Shown here: one piece after another, positions 43,537 through 51,766 of the stretch
Layout: each line of letters starts with the position of its first letter
Position numbering within the stretch: position 1 is the stretch's first letter
NCBI GenBank assembly: GCA_003963365.1
Contig: RXJG01000004.1
Location: 124,001-188,000, forward strand
DNA length: 64,000 nt
Direction of reading: 5' to 3'
Source of the DNA: Sphingobacteriales bacterium
GTDB taxonomy: Bacteria > Bacteroidota > Bacteroidia > Chitinophagales > Chitinophagaceae
The notes under the pieces: model-generated
What the model was told of the DNA's origin: nothing
Seen by the model: only the letters and a program-made list of their open reading frames with translations
Database searches by the model: none
Position numbers and translations under genes: made by a program

Positions 43537-44604
43537 CTATTCAGGATAATAGTCGTAAGGGAGCATATCGGCTAATTTTTTCCAGGTCCAGTAGCCTGTA
43601 TTTACCACTGCCGTTTGCGGAAAGAAGAACCCGTTTTCCTGTATAATGAAATAATCTTTGACCATAATGGCAGAGGTTTGATTAGGCGTTCCTTTTGGAT
43701 ATTTATTGGCAACTAAAAATTTATCATCGGCCCTTGCTTTTTTATAAATCACTTTTACTTCATCAGGAAAGCTGATTTCCACATTAGCACTATCGAGAAT
43801 ACTATAGAATGAAGTGTCATATGGATTGGTAACAGGGAGATATTTATTAGAGCCCGGCAAAGTATCTTTCATTTCCAGTACAAACCCTTCTTCCGTTAAA
43901 CTGCTGTCGTAATAAGAACGCATAAAATGCAATCGGGAACCATAATAAGTTTTCGCCCTGTTTTTTTTCCATACAGCTTTTAATGAATCACTTCCTTCCA
44001 TTTCCTCATAAAAGGGATAACCTAAAAAACCACTTATATCAGTATTGTATTCGTAAATAAAGGAATCCAGTTTATAACGGATGCGATAACCCAGTTCATT
44101 GTTGTTGATAATGAGGTCTTCTTTGCCCAGCACTTTCAATTTGTTTTTCCTTTTAATGAAAAGGAACTTTAATGCTTCGGGATTTTGCAGCGTACATTTT
44201 TCTGCATTGGGAGAAGAACCAATAAAGTTTTCCGTAAAGAACTTGCCATATTTCTCCCATCCGTCCGCTACTTCATTACTGTTCTGTATCACCACTTCAC
44301 CCATTTCTTTTTCTTTTGGTTTTAAGATGATGGTGAGGGGCTCTTTATTGTTGCCGGAAACTTGTATAGATTGTGTTTGATAACCGGCTACGGTAAAAAT
44401 GAGGTTGTAACCACCATCCGGTAAATAAATTTTAAACTCACCGGCTGTATTGGCTGCTGTACCAATGGTAGTATTTTGGGCAAATACTGAAGCACCCGGT
44501 AATGGTTGCTGTAAGGTATCCACTACTTTACCGGTAATGGTATAATACTGGCTGTATGTTTTGCTGAAAACAAAAAGCGCTGAGAGTAGCAATAATCTTT
44601 TCAT
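43537..44604 (-). CDS. Carboxypeptidase-regulatory-like domain protein, secreted
   Basis: A 355-residue exported protein. A signal peptide ends near KTYSQ, and a CarboxypepD_reg-like beta-sandwich (about 22-95) starts YYTITGKVVDTLQQPLPGAS. The remaining 260 residues form a domain I do not recognise by function, though this pairing is common in Bacteroidota hypothetical proteins. There is no TonB-receptor barrel. It precedes the LytS/LytTR pair on the same strand but the pair has its own promoter. Confidence 0.78.
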   Translation of the reverse strand: MKRLLLLSALFVFSKTYSQYYTITGKVVDTLQQPLPGASVFAQNTTIGTAANTAGEFKIYLPDGGYNLIFTVAGYQTQSIQVSGNNKEPLTIILKPKEKEMGEVVIQNSNEVADGWEKYGKFFTENFIGSSPNAEKCTLQNPEALKFLFIKRKNKLKVLGKEDLIINNNELGYRIRYKLDSFIYEYNTDISGFLGYPFYEEMEGSDSLKAVWKKNRAKTYYGSRLHFMRSYYDSSLTEEGFVLEMKDTLPGSNKYLPVTNPYDTSFYSILDSANVEISFPDEVKVIYKKARADDKFLVANKYPKGTPNQTSAIMVKDYFIIQENGFFFPQTAVVNTGYWTWKKLADMLPYDYYPE

Positions 44605-44623
44605 TGAATACCGAATTGTGATT

Positions 44624-44655
44624 CAAAGATGATAAACGATTATTATTTATGCAAA
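44624..44655 (-). promoter_or_regulatory. Promoter of the carboxypeptidase-regulatory-like gene
   Basis: On the minus strand TTTG (44652-44655) and CATCTTTG (44624-44631, one base off TAnnTTTG) are 20 bp apart, with the ATG 19 bp after the -7 box. Confidence 0.6.
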
Positions 44656-44679
44656 TTGTAAGCCGAAAGAAAGGAGGAA

Positions 44680-45663
44680 TTAACTTTTTATTCTTTCCTG
44701 GTAGATAGCGCAGGTTTCCCGAATGGTATCTTCCATTTTGCGGAATTGAAAGGCTGGCAAAGCTTTAAGTATTTTACTATTATCGAAATATACTTTGGCT
44801 CTTGCCGTTCGGTTAGTTTCTTTGGTTAACAATGGATTGCTGCCGGTAAACATTGATTTTAATTTATCCAGCCGCCAGATGAGTTCGCCCATCCATTTTT
44901 TAGCTTCCCGTTGCGGAGGTTTTTTACCAAAACCTTCAGCGGCCATGCTGAGCATTTCTTTATAAGAACGGTTCTCTGCACTCAGTATAAATTTTTCACC
45001 GCTGATTTCACTTTCCATCAATCGTATCATAGCTGTTGCCACATCTCTTACATCTACAAAACCGGTAACACCATGCGTGTACCAGGGAAATTCGTCGTAT
45101 GCTTTTTTAAATAAGGCTGATGAGCCATCATTCCAGTTAGCCGGGCCCAATATAATAGTGGGATTAACCACGATTGCTTTTAATCCTTCAGCAATACCAC
45201 GAAATACTTCCAGCTCGGCATAGTATTTACTTTTACCATAAGCCGAGTTATTGGTTTCTTCGCTCCATTGCGTTTGTTCAGTAATGGTTTCACCTTTTCT
45301 TATTCTGCCTAATGCTGACACCGAACTTACATGCACTAATTTTTTGACGCCATTGGTTAAACAGGCATTTACTACATTAGCTGTTCCCTCTACATTGGTA
45401 TGAAATAACTCTTGCTTTTTCTTTGGATTAAAACTTACCACAGCTGCACAATGATACACCTGCTCCACATCCTGCATTGCATCTTCTAAAGAAAGTACAT
45501 CGTTGATATCAGCTTTAACCCAGTTAACCTTTTTATTTTCCTCTTCAGTAAGATGTGCGGAGATATTGTTACGGTAAATTGCTTTCACCGACTTACCCTG
45601 TGCAATTAACTGACGGAGTAATTCGCTGCCTACTAAGCCTGTACCACCGGTAACTAAAATCAT
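44680..45663 (-). CDS. NAD-dependent epimerase/dehydratase family protein
   Basis: A 327-residue extended SDR. MILVTGGTGLVGSELLRQL binds NAD(P), VYHCAAVVSF and HVSSVSALGR are the second and third blocks, and SAYGKSKYYAELEVF is the catalytic YxxxK. The C-terminal part resembles dihydroflavonol reductase-like proteins. Substrate unknown. It lies 52 bp after the 3-hydroxyacyl-CoA dehydrogenase gene on the same strand. Confidence 0.88.
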   Translation of the reverse strand: MILVTGGTGLVGSELLRQLIAQGKSVKAIYRNNISAHLTEEENKKVNWVKADINDVLSLEDAMQDVEQVYHCAAVVSFNPKKKQELFHTNVEGTANVVNACLTNGVKKLVHVSSVSALGRIRKGETITEQTQWSEETNNSAYGKSKYYAELEVFRGIAEGLKAIVVNPTIILGPANWNDGSSALFKKAYDEFPWYTHGVTGFVDVRDVATAMIRLMESEISGEKFILSAENRSYKEMLSMAAEGFGKKPPQREAKKWMGELIWRLDKLKSMFTGSNPLLTKETNRTARAKVYFDNSKILKALPAFQFRKMEDTIRETCAIYQERIKS

Positions 45664-45715
45664 TCGTTGATTGGTTGAATATTAATGGACGATAAGGTGA
45701 GCGAAGATAATCTAA

Positions 45716-46561
45716 TCAACTGTATTGATAATATCCTTTGCCCGTCTTCCTTCCTAATTCACCTTTGGCTACTTTTTCCTGTTGAATGGGAGAGGGTTTA
45801 AAACGCTCTATATGATTAAAGGCATCGTACAACGACTGGCTTACCGCCAAATTGATGTCGTTGCCAATTAAATCCATCAATTTGAAAGGTCCCATTTTAA
45901 AACCGGATGTTTCCATCAGTTTATCAACGGTAGCAAAATCAGCTAAGCCTTCTTCCACCAGTTTAAATGCTTCGAGATAATAATGACGGGCTACCCGGTT
46001 CACGATAAAGCCCGGCGCATCTTTACACATTACGGGAGTTTTGCCCATTCGTTCGCAAAGCTCATATACCTGTTGCGCAAAAGCTTCATGCGTTAATTCT
46101 CCTTTTACTACTTCCACCAGTTTCATAATAGTGGCAGGATTAAAGAAATGCATACCCACTAACCGCTGCGGATGCGCTACATTTTTTTGAATATCGGTAA
46201 TGGAAAGCGAAGAAGTGTTGGAAGCAAAGATGGTGTTACTATGATTGAGTTCAGCCAGCTGATTGAATAATGAAACCTTCGCTTCTGTTTTTTCTATGAT
46301 GGCTTCAATAATAACATCGGCCACGCAATGGTTTATATCACCGGTGAATTGAAAGCGGTTAAGAATAGCTTCTTTATTGGCTGCTGATATTTTTTCTTTC
46401 TCCACTAATGATTGCAGGTTCTTTTCAATGGAGGCTTTTGCTTTTTCCAGCACTACTGTATTTACCTCAAACAAAATGGTGGTAAAGCCTGCCTGTGCAG
46501 CTGCTTGTGCAATACCGCTGCCCATTGTTCCGGCGCCACAGATGCAGATTGTTTGAACCAT
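45716..46561 (-). CDS. 3-hydroxyacyl-CoA (3-hydroxybutyryl-CoA) dehydrogenase
   Basis: A 281-residue NAD-dependent dehydrogenase of short-chain 3-hydroxyacyl-CoA. ICGAGTMGSGIAQAAAQAG is the NAD fold, FASNTSSLSIT and VGMHFFNPATIMKLVEVV hold the catalytic Ser/His region, and APGFIVNRVARHYYLEA with LMDLIGNDINLAV the C-terminal dimer domain. The single-domain length fits Hbd/PaaH. It starts 4 bp after the end of the HipA-like module, which is an odd partner and may have been inserted upstream of it. Confidence 0.92.
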   Translation of the reverse strand: MVQTICICGAGTMGSGIAQAAAQAGFTTILFEVNTVVLEKAKASIEKNLQSLVEKEKISAANKEAILNRFQFTGDINHCVADVIIEAIIEKTEAKVSLFNQLAELNHSNTIFASNTSSLSITDIQKNVAHPQRLVGMHFFNPATIMKLVEVVKGELTHEAFAQQVYELCERMGKTPVMCKDAPGFIVNRVARHYYLEAFKLVEEGLADFATVDKLMETSGFKMGPFKLMDLIGNDINLAVSQSLYDAFNHIERFKPSPIQQEKVAKGELGRKTGKGYYQYS

Positions 46562-46565
46562 GAAA

Positions 46566-47450
46566 TTATGCTATGGTTTTTTCAAACTCAGAGAACTTAG
46601 AATAATTTTTCTCTTCCAGATTGTCGGCTATATTCGATAGCTCTTCGGGGTGCTTAATAGAAAATAAATCGGTTTTGTGGAAAGCGACTTTTTCAAAAAT
46701 CTTGTGTTGCGGAGAATTTAAGCTTGGTTCTTCCGCAATAATAATATAAGAGCCCTTGCCTGTACTATTTAAATATTTTTTAGAAAACTCTTTCAAGGCA
46801 ATTGTCAATACCTCATATTCATATAAATGTTTCGAAATTGTCTCTTCGTGTGTGTTAAAATCAATTACTTGCCCAACCAATAGAGCTCCGTTTTTGGCAA
46901 TGAGCGTTACTTCACAAGGAGAATATATCCCTTCAATTTTTTCTGGCTTTAGTTGATAATGTATATCTGCTTTCTTTTTGAAAACTTCCTTTTTTAATTG
47001 TTTATTTACTGTGCTTATAATGCTATGTTTAGGAGTTGATTTTTTTTCTCCATCTTCACCCCATTCACCTATGAATTGCTTGAAAAGTTCTTTAAATGTT
47101 TTTTTATCAATACTTGAAGCTATGGATTTAGGTTCACTAAATTGAATTAACCCTTTACTGTATTTGTTTAGATACTTTATGTATTCGATATTAAATATAG
47201 ATTTTTGAATAAATAGAGAGTTGTTTTTATTGCTTTTAATTGTTTCGTCAATTTTATTTTGGATTAAGTCGAATGTTAATTCTGCATGTTTAACAGCTTC
47301 AAGGCTAGCTAATTTATTTACGACCTTTAATTTATTTTGAGATACATGAAAATGAACGAATTTATCATTAAACGCAAGTAGCCCTATTGCAACTTTTTCT
47401 GCTGCAAGGGAGTTCGTTTGAATGTATAATATCGAAATATAAGATTTCAT
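46566..47450 (-). CDS. Hypothetical protein coupled to a HipA-like kinase
   Basis: A 294-residue soluble protein of no recognised function. It opens MKSYISILYIQTNSLAAEKVAIGLLAFNDK, which by position and style recalls the DUF3037 proteins often encoded beside HipA_2-type kinases (an N-terminal strand, then a 'new data' loop), but the match is weak. The middle is Lys-rich and the C-terminal half has VTLIAKNGALLVGQVIDFN and SYIIIAEEPSL. Its ATG overlaps the kinase stop as TAATG, so the two are translationally coupled. The DNA is visibly AT-richer than its neighbours. Confidence 0.6.
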   Translation of the reverse strand: MKSYISILYIQTNSLAAEKVAIGLLAFNDKFVHFHVSQNKLKVVNKLASLEAVKHAELTFDLIQNKIDETIKSNKNNSLFIQKSIFNIEYIKYLNKYSKGLIQFSEPKSIASSIDKKTFKELFKQFIGEWGEDGEKKSTPKHSIISTVNKQLKKEVFKKKADIHYQLKPEKIEGIYSPCEVTLIAKNGALLVGQVIDFNTHEETISKHLYEYEVLTIALKEFSKKYLNSTGKGSYIIIAEEPSLNSPQHKIFEKVAFHKTDLFSIKHPEELSNIADNLEEKNYSKFSEFEKTIA

Positions 47451-48301
47451 TATATCTTAAATGTCTTTTTTAAAATGTTTACAGCTTCTAAATTTAATTT
47501 TTGAATTCTAATGGGTGATAGTAGAAAACCAATAATCCTTTCCTTTAAACCTGCCTGAACTTGCCATTCTGCTGGTATTTGTTTAAAAACATCTTCGATA
47601 ATATCTTTAATTTCAGGCTCGGAGTCTTTAATCCTGCTAACAAATTCCTTCACAATATACAAACGTTCAGCCTTAGTTAAATGTTTTACAAAACTTTTAA
47701 AAAATATACTTGTTATTAGCTTTTTGTATGGAGAAACCTCTGAATTTGGGTTGAAAATATTAAGTTCTTCTAATCCACCGAAAGTAAAAGCATGGTCAAA
47801 GGCATAGATTTTTTTACGGTCATTTTCAAGATGGGTTAATAAATTGTAGTTGCCTTCTTTTCTGTCTTTATTATCTACCCACAAATCAAAAAGAGCTATT
47901 CTTATTAAATCTTGTTTGTTAGAATACTTATTAAACTCTTTCTTTCGATTTATTATTTCAGTATCTCTTAATAGGTCAGCATCAATTATTTCTTTTGATG
48001 CGAAACATTGGCTTCCGGGTAATGCTTTGCGCCTGTTTCTTTTTAATGATTTCACATCGTAGGAATCTTTATTTAAGGTGGCAATGGCAATTTCGGGTGT
48101 CGGAATTTCGAAATGCTGTAGTAATCTTGAACAAACTATTTCATATACAAGACAGTGTATTTCTAATTTATTGAAACTCAACCCGGAAAGGTATTTTAAA
48201 TAGTAATTGCAACCATCAGAACACAAGAAAAACATCGGGCTATGCCCATCAGTAGGGAGTTCGTCTCTGAAATATGTAGTGTTAAGTCTTTTTATTTGCA
48301 A
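47450..48301 (-). CDS. HipA-like kinase domain protein
   Basis: A 283-residue protein resembling the HipA_2 family of standalone HipA-type kinases. GCNYYLKYLSGL is a beta-strand with the likely nucleotide-binding Lys. The catalytic loop is DLWVDNKDRKEGNYNLL (Asp143/Asp146, Asn151), and the metal Asp169 is in YAFDHAFTFG. It lacks the HipB antitoxin partner and the N-terminal HipA module. The partner is the downstream gene starting in its stop codon. Role in toxin-antitoxin, phage defence or signalling is open. The pair is AT-rich and sits between hbd and pheS. Confidence 0.7.
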   Translation of the reverse strand: MQIKRLNTTYFRDELPTDGHSPMFFLCSDGCNYYLKYLSGLSFNKLEIHCLVYEIVCSRLLQHFEIPTPEIAIATLNKDSYDVKSLKRNRRKALPGSQCFASKEIIDADLLRDTEIINRKKEFNKYSNKQDLIRIALFDLWVDNKDRKEGNYNLLTHLENDRKKIYAFDHAFTFGGLEELNIFNPNSEVSPYKKLITSIFFKSFVKHLTKAERLYIVKEFVSRIKDSEPEIKDIIEDVFKQIPAEWQVQAGLKERIIGFLLSPIRIQKLNLEAVNILKKTFKI

Positions 48302-48363
48302 TTTGAGAAGGCTGTTATACTCAAATATAAAAATCTAATAGCATAATTGAACAAACAAATTAA

Positions 48364-48420
48364 GACCCAGAAGTGTGCGACGCAACCAAAGCTTAATAGT
48401 AGTAATGCAGCTAAGTACAT
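48364..48420 (+). repeat. Dispersed intergenic repeat, copy B
   Basis: Shares TGTGCGACGCAACC (48374-48387) and about 55 aligned bases with 434-490 in the opposite orientation. It fills much of the 48302-48484 gap between the HipA-like gene and pheS. The rest of the gap (to 48484) also looks repeat-like, with a CGGCAGATTCC...GTCGGAATGA segment. Confidence 0.55.
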
Positions 48421-48484
48421 CATTCATCCAATTACAAAACATCGGCAGATTCCTCCTTACGTCGGAATGATGATTACTATTGAG

Positions 48485-49516
48485 CTACGTTGCACTGGTA
48501 AACTGCTTCAGAAATCTTACATCATTTTCACTGAACAAACGGATGTCGTTAATGCCATACTTTAATAAAGCTGGCCGCTCCACACCCATACCAAAGGCAA
48601 AGCCGGTGTATTTGTTACTGTCGATGCCACAATTCTCCAGCACTTTCGGATGCACCATACCGCAACCTAATATTTCCACCCAGCCGGTGTGTTTGCAAAT
48701 ATTACAACCCTCACCACCGCAAATGAAACAGCTTACATCCATCTCAGCACTTGGCTCGGTGAATGGAAAATAAGAAGGACGGAAACGAACTTTTACATCC
48801 TTGCCATACATCTCCTGCACAAAGAAGTACAATGTTTGTTTTAAATCTGCGAAAGAAACATTTTCATCAATGTATAAACCTTCCACCTGGTGAAAGTAAC
48901 AGTGACTTCTTGCACTGATAGTTTCGTTGCGATACACCCGACCGGGACAAACAATACGAATAGGCAACTTGCCTTTTTCCATTTCCCTTATTTGAATATT
49001 GCTGGTATGTGTACGTAATAACCAATCTGGATTCGTGTGGATGTAAAAAGTATCCTGCATATCCCGGGCAGGATGATTTTCATCTAAGTTGAGTGCACCG
49101 AAATTGTGCCAGTCATCTTCTATTTCCGGACCTTCAGCCACGGCAAAACCGAGGCGTTGGAAAATAGAAACAATATGATTTCGCATTAGACTGATAGGGT
49201 GGCGGCTGCCAACTGCGATAGGATCGCCGGGAAGCGTTAAGTCAATATCATTACCTGTTGTCTCTTGCCCGTTGCCTGTTGAACTTTTCCACTCTTCATA
49301 TTTGGCTTCCGCAAATTGTTTGAACTCGTTTAATACCTGGCCGAATTGTTTCTTCTGCTCATTCGCCACATTTTTCATCTCTCCCATCAGGGCTTTTACA
49401 ATGCCTTTGGTGCCGAGAAATTTAATGCGGTATTCTTCCAATTCTTTAGCTCCTTTTATAGCTAATGCCTCAATTTCTTGTTTGTAAGATTCTATTTGTT
49501 CCAAAACCTTTTCCAT
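48485..49516 (-). CDS. pheS: Phenylalanine--tRNA ligase alpha subunit
   Basis: A 343-residue class II tRNA synthetase subunit. The N-terminal coiled-coil (about 1-90) binds tRNA; DLTLPGDPIAVGSRHPISL precedes motif 1, and motif 2 is LRTHTSNIQIREME with VYRNETISARSHCYFHQVEGL. Motif 3 is FAFGMGVERPALLKYGI. ASAEM-type FTEPSAEMDVSCFICGG contains a small Cys cluster. Length and motifs are normal. Its -7 box is just 6 bp upstream of the ATG. Confidence 0.95.
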   Translation of the reverse strand: MEKVLEQIESYKQEIEALAIKGAKELEEYRIKFLGTKGIVKALMGEMKNVANEQKKQFGQVLNEFKQFAEAKYEEWKSSTGNGQETTGNDIDLTLPGDPIAVGSRHPISLMRNHIVSIFQRLGFAVAEGPEIEDDWHNFGALNLDENHPARDMQDTFYIHTNPDWLLRTHTSNIQIREMEKGKLPIRIVCPGRVYRNETISARSHCYFHQVEGLYIDENVSFADLKQTLYFFVQEMYGKDVKVRFRPSYFPFTEPSAEMDVSCFICGGEGCNICKHTGWVEILGCGMVHPKVLENCGIDSNKYTGFAFGMGVERPALLKYGINDIRLFSENDVRFLKQFTSAT

Positions 49517-49521
49517 GGCGG

Positions 49522-49529
49522 CAAAGATA
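49522..49529 (-). promoter_or_regulatory. pheS -7 box, nearly leaderless
   Basis: TATCTTTG on the minus strand ends 5 bases before the ATG at 49516, so the mRNA should start at or next to the start codon. The -33 position falls inside the palindrome at 49534-49561, with no clear TTTG. Confidence 0.6.
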
Positions 49530-49533
49530 ATAT

Positions 49534-49561
49534 ATTGCCCCGACCTTAAGGTCGGGGCAAT
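49534..49561 (-). terminator. Perfect 28-bp palindrome, terminator of the TonB receptor gene
   Basis: The arms pair over 12-13 bp with a TTAA centre (core TTGCCCCGACC and GGTCGGGGCAA). It lies 20 bp after the receptor stop and directly upstream of the pheS -7 box. On the minus strand TATATTAT follows, a weak T-rich tail. Confidence 0.8.
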
Positions 49562-49580
49562 TCAAAATCATTGAAGCTGA

Positions 49581-51752
49581 TTAAAAATGAATTTGCATGG
49601 AAAGATTGACCACTCTTCCATCAATTGGCGCCCATAACTGACGAAAGATGGGATTGGTTGGCGGGCCGCTAACAATCATTTCTTTTTTTGTTTGGCGATA
49701 GTCAAACAAGTTCTCACAATTCAATACAAAAGTGAAATGAGGAATATCATATCGAACCATGGCGGCTCCAAATAAATAACCCGGTGTGGTGCTTCCATCA
49801 TCAAGATATTGTTTGTCTGTGTAGGCGGCTTCAATACCGGCACGGAAATGTTTGGGAAATTCTTTTGCCAGCACCATGGCAAATTTATTACGGGCACTTA
49901 AGCTGAGATAAGGATGCTGATCGTCGTACATTTTTTTAGCATAAGTGTACACATAGCCCAAATACAATTCCCAAACATCATAATGTGTTTGAACATACGT
50001 TTCAAAACCTTTTGTAGATAAAGCTTTATTGGCATTACTGAAGGAAATATTATTGTTTACATCAGTTGAATAAATAATCGGTTTATTGATGTTGGTAAAA
50101 AAGAAAGATTGATTGATGGTTACATCAGTTTCTCCAATTTTCTTTTTGAAGTTGATATCCCAGTTAATACCTGCAGACTTTTCTGATTCAACCGATGCAG
50201 CAAGCGGTAAGATGTTTTTATAAACCCTTTCATCAATTTCATTACTGAATACGGCAGGAAGTTTATAACCTAAGCCTCCGCCGAGTCTTGTTGTTAAGAA
50301 TGGATTGATACGATACAGCAATGATAATCTTGGCAGGAAATAATTGCCGTATTGTTTTTGATAATCCCATCTTAAGCCTGCTTCTGCAGTAAACTTTGGA
50401 TGAATACGCCAATCATCCTGCAAAAACAATCCCATGGTGTTTCTGGTATAATTGCTGATCTGTGTACTATCGGGTAATTTCTTTTTAAAATTATCTGCAT
50501 AAAAATTGACGCCGGTAACAATATCATTATAACGGCTTTTATGTACGTATGATGCTTCACTAAATACCTGTGACTGGTTAGCATTCATGCCAAAAACATT
50601 GGTGGTAACCTGCCGGTTGAAGAAAGTAGTGTTCCCCTTAATCAGCAGTTTATCATGCTGACTCATTTTATTTTCCCATTCTGCTTCTATGGTATGGCGA
50701 TTGCTTTTGTTTTTATTAAAATAGTTAGCAGAATTTTTATTGCCAATAGCACTCATATAACCACCTTCCCGGTCTTCTATCACAGCATTGTACCCAATCG
50801 AAATAGTTTGTTTGGTAGTTGGATAAATAAATAATCTCGGATGGATGAATATGGATTTGATATTGGGAATATCACTATACCCATCACCATCCACATCTTT
50901 AGCTTTTTGATAAGTGCCACCGGTATAAAAAGTAAACCCCACATTTTTATTCCGGTTAGATAACCAGATATTACTATTGGTTTCGTTAAGCGTAGTTTGA
51001 TTTAATAAGAATGATTTTTCAAACTTACCAATGGTGGGTGTTTTAGAAACTAAATTGATTAAACCCGCAATAGCACCACCACCGTATAAAGTGGAAGAAG
51101 CTCCCTTAATAATCTCCACCTGTTTAATATCAGCCGGGGGGATTTGCATAATACTCAATCCGCCCGAATAGCCACCAAACAAAGGCAATCCATCTCTTAA
51201 TATCTGTGTGTATTTACCTTGTAATCCCTGAATACGCAGATCAGTAATAGCACTGCTGGCAGATGTTTGTTGTGTTTGAATACCCGCTACATCACCCAAT
51301 AAACTTATTAATGAGCCGGGTTTTATCCCCCCTTCCTCTGTTACTTCTTCGGCCCCTAATACTTCTACTTTTGTTGGCAGATTTTCAATTCTTGATTCAG
51401 TACGGGAAGAACTTACAATCACTTCATCTAAATCTTTTTGTTTTTTAACAAGATTAATGATCGTGAACGAAGAGGTATCCGTTACCGAATTAAAATCAAC
51501 GGTAAGAGCGAATTCATTATAACCAGTATGAGAGAAATTAAACGTAACCGATACTTCGCTGATATTTTTGAAAACGATTTTCCCTTCAGTATTAGTAATA
51601 CCATTACGTTTTCCGGTATTCATAATCACACTGGCACCGGGTAAATTTTCACCGGTAGCACTGTCTTTTACAATTGCTTTAAAAGTATGCTGGGCAAAAA
51701 GACAGGCATGACATGTTAATACAGCTATTGCTGTTATAAAAATTTTCTTCAT
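49581..51752 (-). CDS. TonB-dependent outer-membrane receptor
   Basis: A 723-residue receptor. After the signal peptide (to about LFAQ) is a CarboxypepD_reg-like domain (HTFKAIVKDSATGENLPGAS), then a TonB box-like DLDEVIVSSSRTESRIENLP, the plug domain (LISLLGDVAGIQTQQTS to GASSTLYGGGAIAGLINLVSK) and a 22-strand barrel ending MQIHF with terminal Phe. It is not a SusC protein (too short, and no SusD gene follows). The nearby YncE-like propeller and PepSY-like gene suggest a metal, heme or siderophore substrate. The small size fits metal-chelate receptors. Confidence 0.9.
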   Translation of the reverse strand: MKKIFITAIAVLTCHACLFAQHTFKAIVKDSATGENLPGASVIMNTGKRNGITNTEGKIVFKNISEVSVTFNFSHTGYNEFALTVDFNSVTDTSSFTIINLVKKQKDLDEVIVSSSRTESRIENLPTKVEVLGAEEVTEEGGIKPGSLISLLGDVAGIQTQQTSASSAITDLRIQGLQGKYTQILRDGLPLFGGYSGGLSIMQIPPADIKQVEIIKGASSTLYGGGAIAGLINLVSKTPTIGKFEKSFLLNQTTLNETNSNIWLSNRNKNVGFTFYTGGTYQKAKDVDGDGYSDIPNIKSIFIHPRLFIYPTTKQTISIGYNAVIEDREGGYMSAIGNKNSANYFNKNKSNRHTIEAEWENKMSQHDKLLIKGNTTFFNRQVTTNVFGMNANQSQVFSEASYVHKSRYNDIVTGVNFYADNFKKKLPDSTQISNYTRNTMGLFLQDDWRIHPKFTAEAGLRWDYQKQYGNYFLPRLSLLYRINPFLTTRLGGGLGYKLPAVFSNEIDERVYKNILPLAASVESEKSAGINWDINFKKKIGETDVTINQSFFFTNINKPIIYSTDVNNNISFSNANKALSTKGFETYVQTHYDVWELYLGYVYTYAKKMYDDQHPYLSLSARNKFAMVLAKEFPKHFRAGIEAAYTDKQYLDDGSTTPGYLFGAAMVRYDIPHFTFVLNCENLFDYRQTKKEMIVSGPPTNPIFRQLWAPIDGRVVNLSMQIHF

Positions 51753-51766
51753 TGAGTTAATTTTTA

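Noticed and set aside
49581-51752. SusC-type receptor
   Set aside because: At 723 residues it is too short, no SusD gene follows, and the neighbours are propeller and PepSY-like genes.
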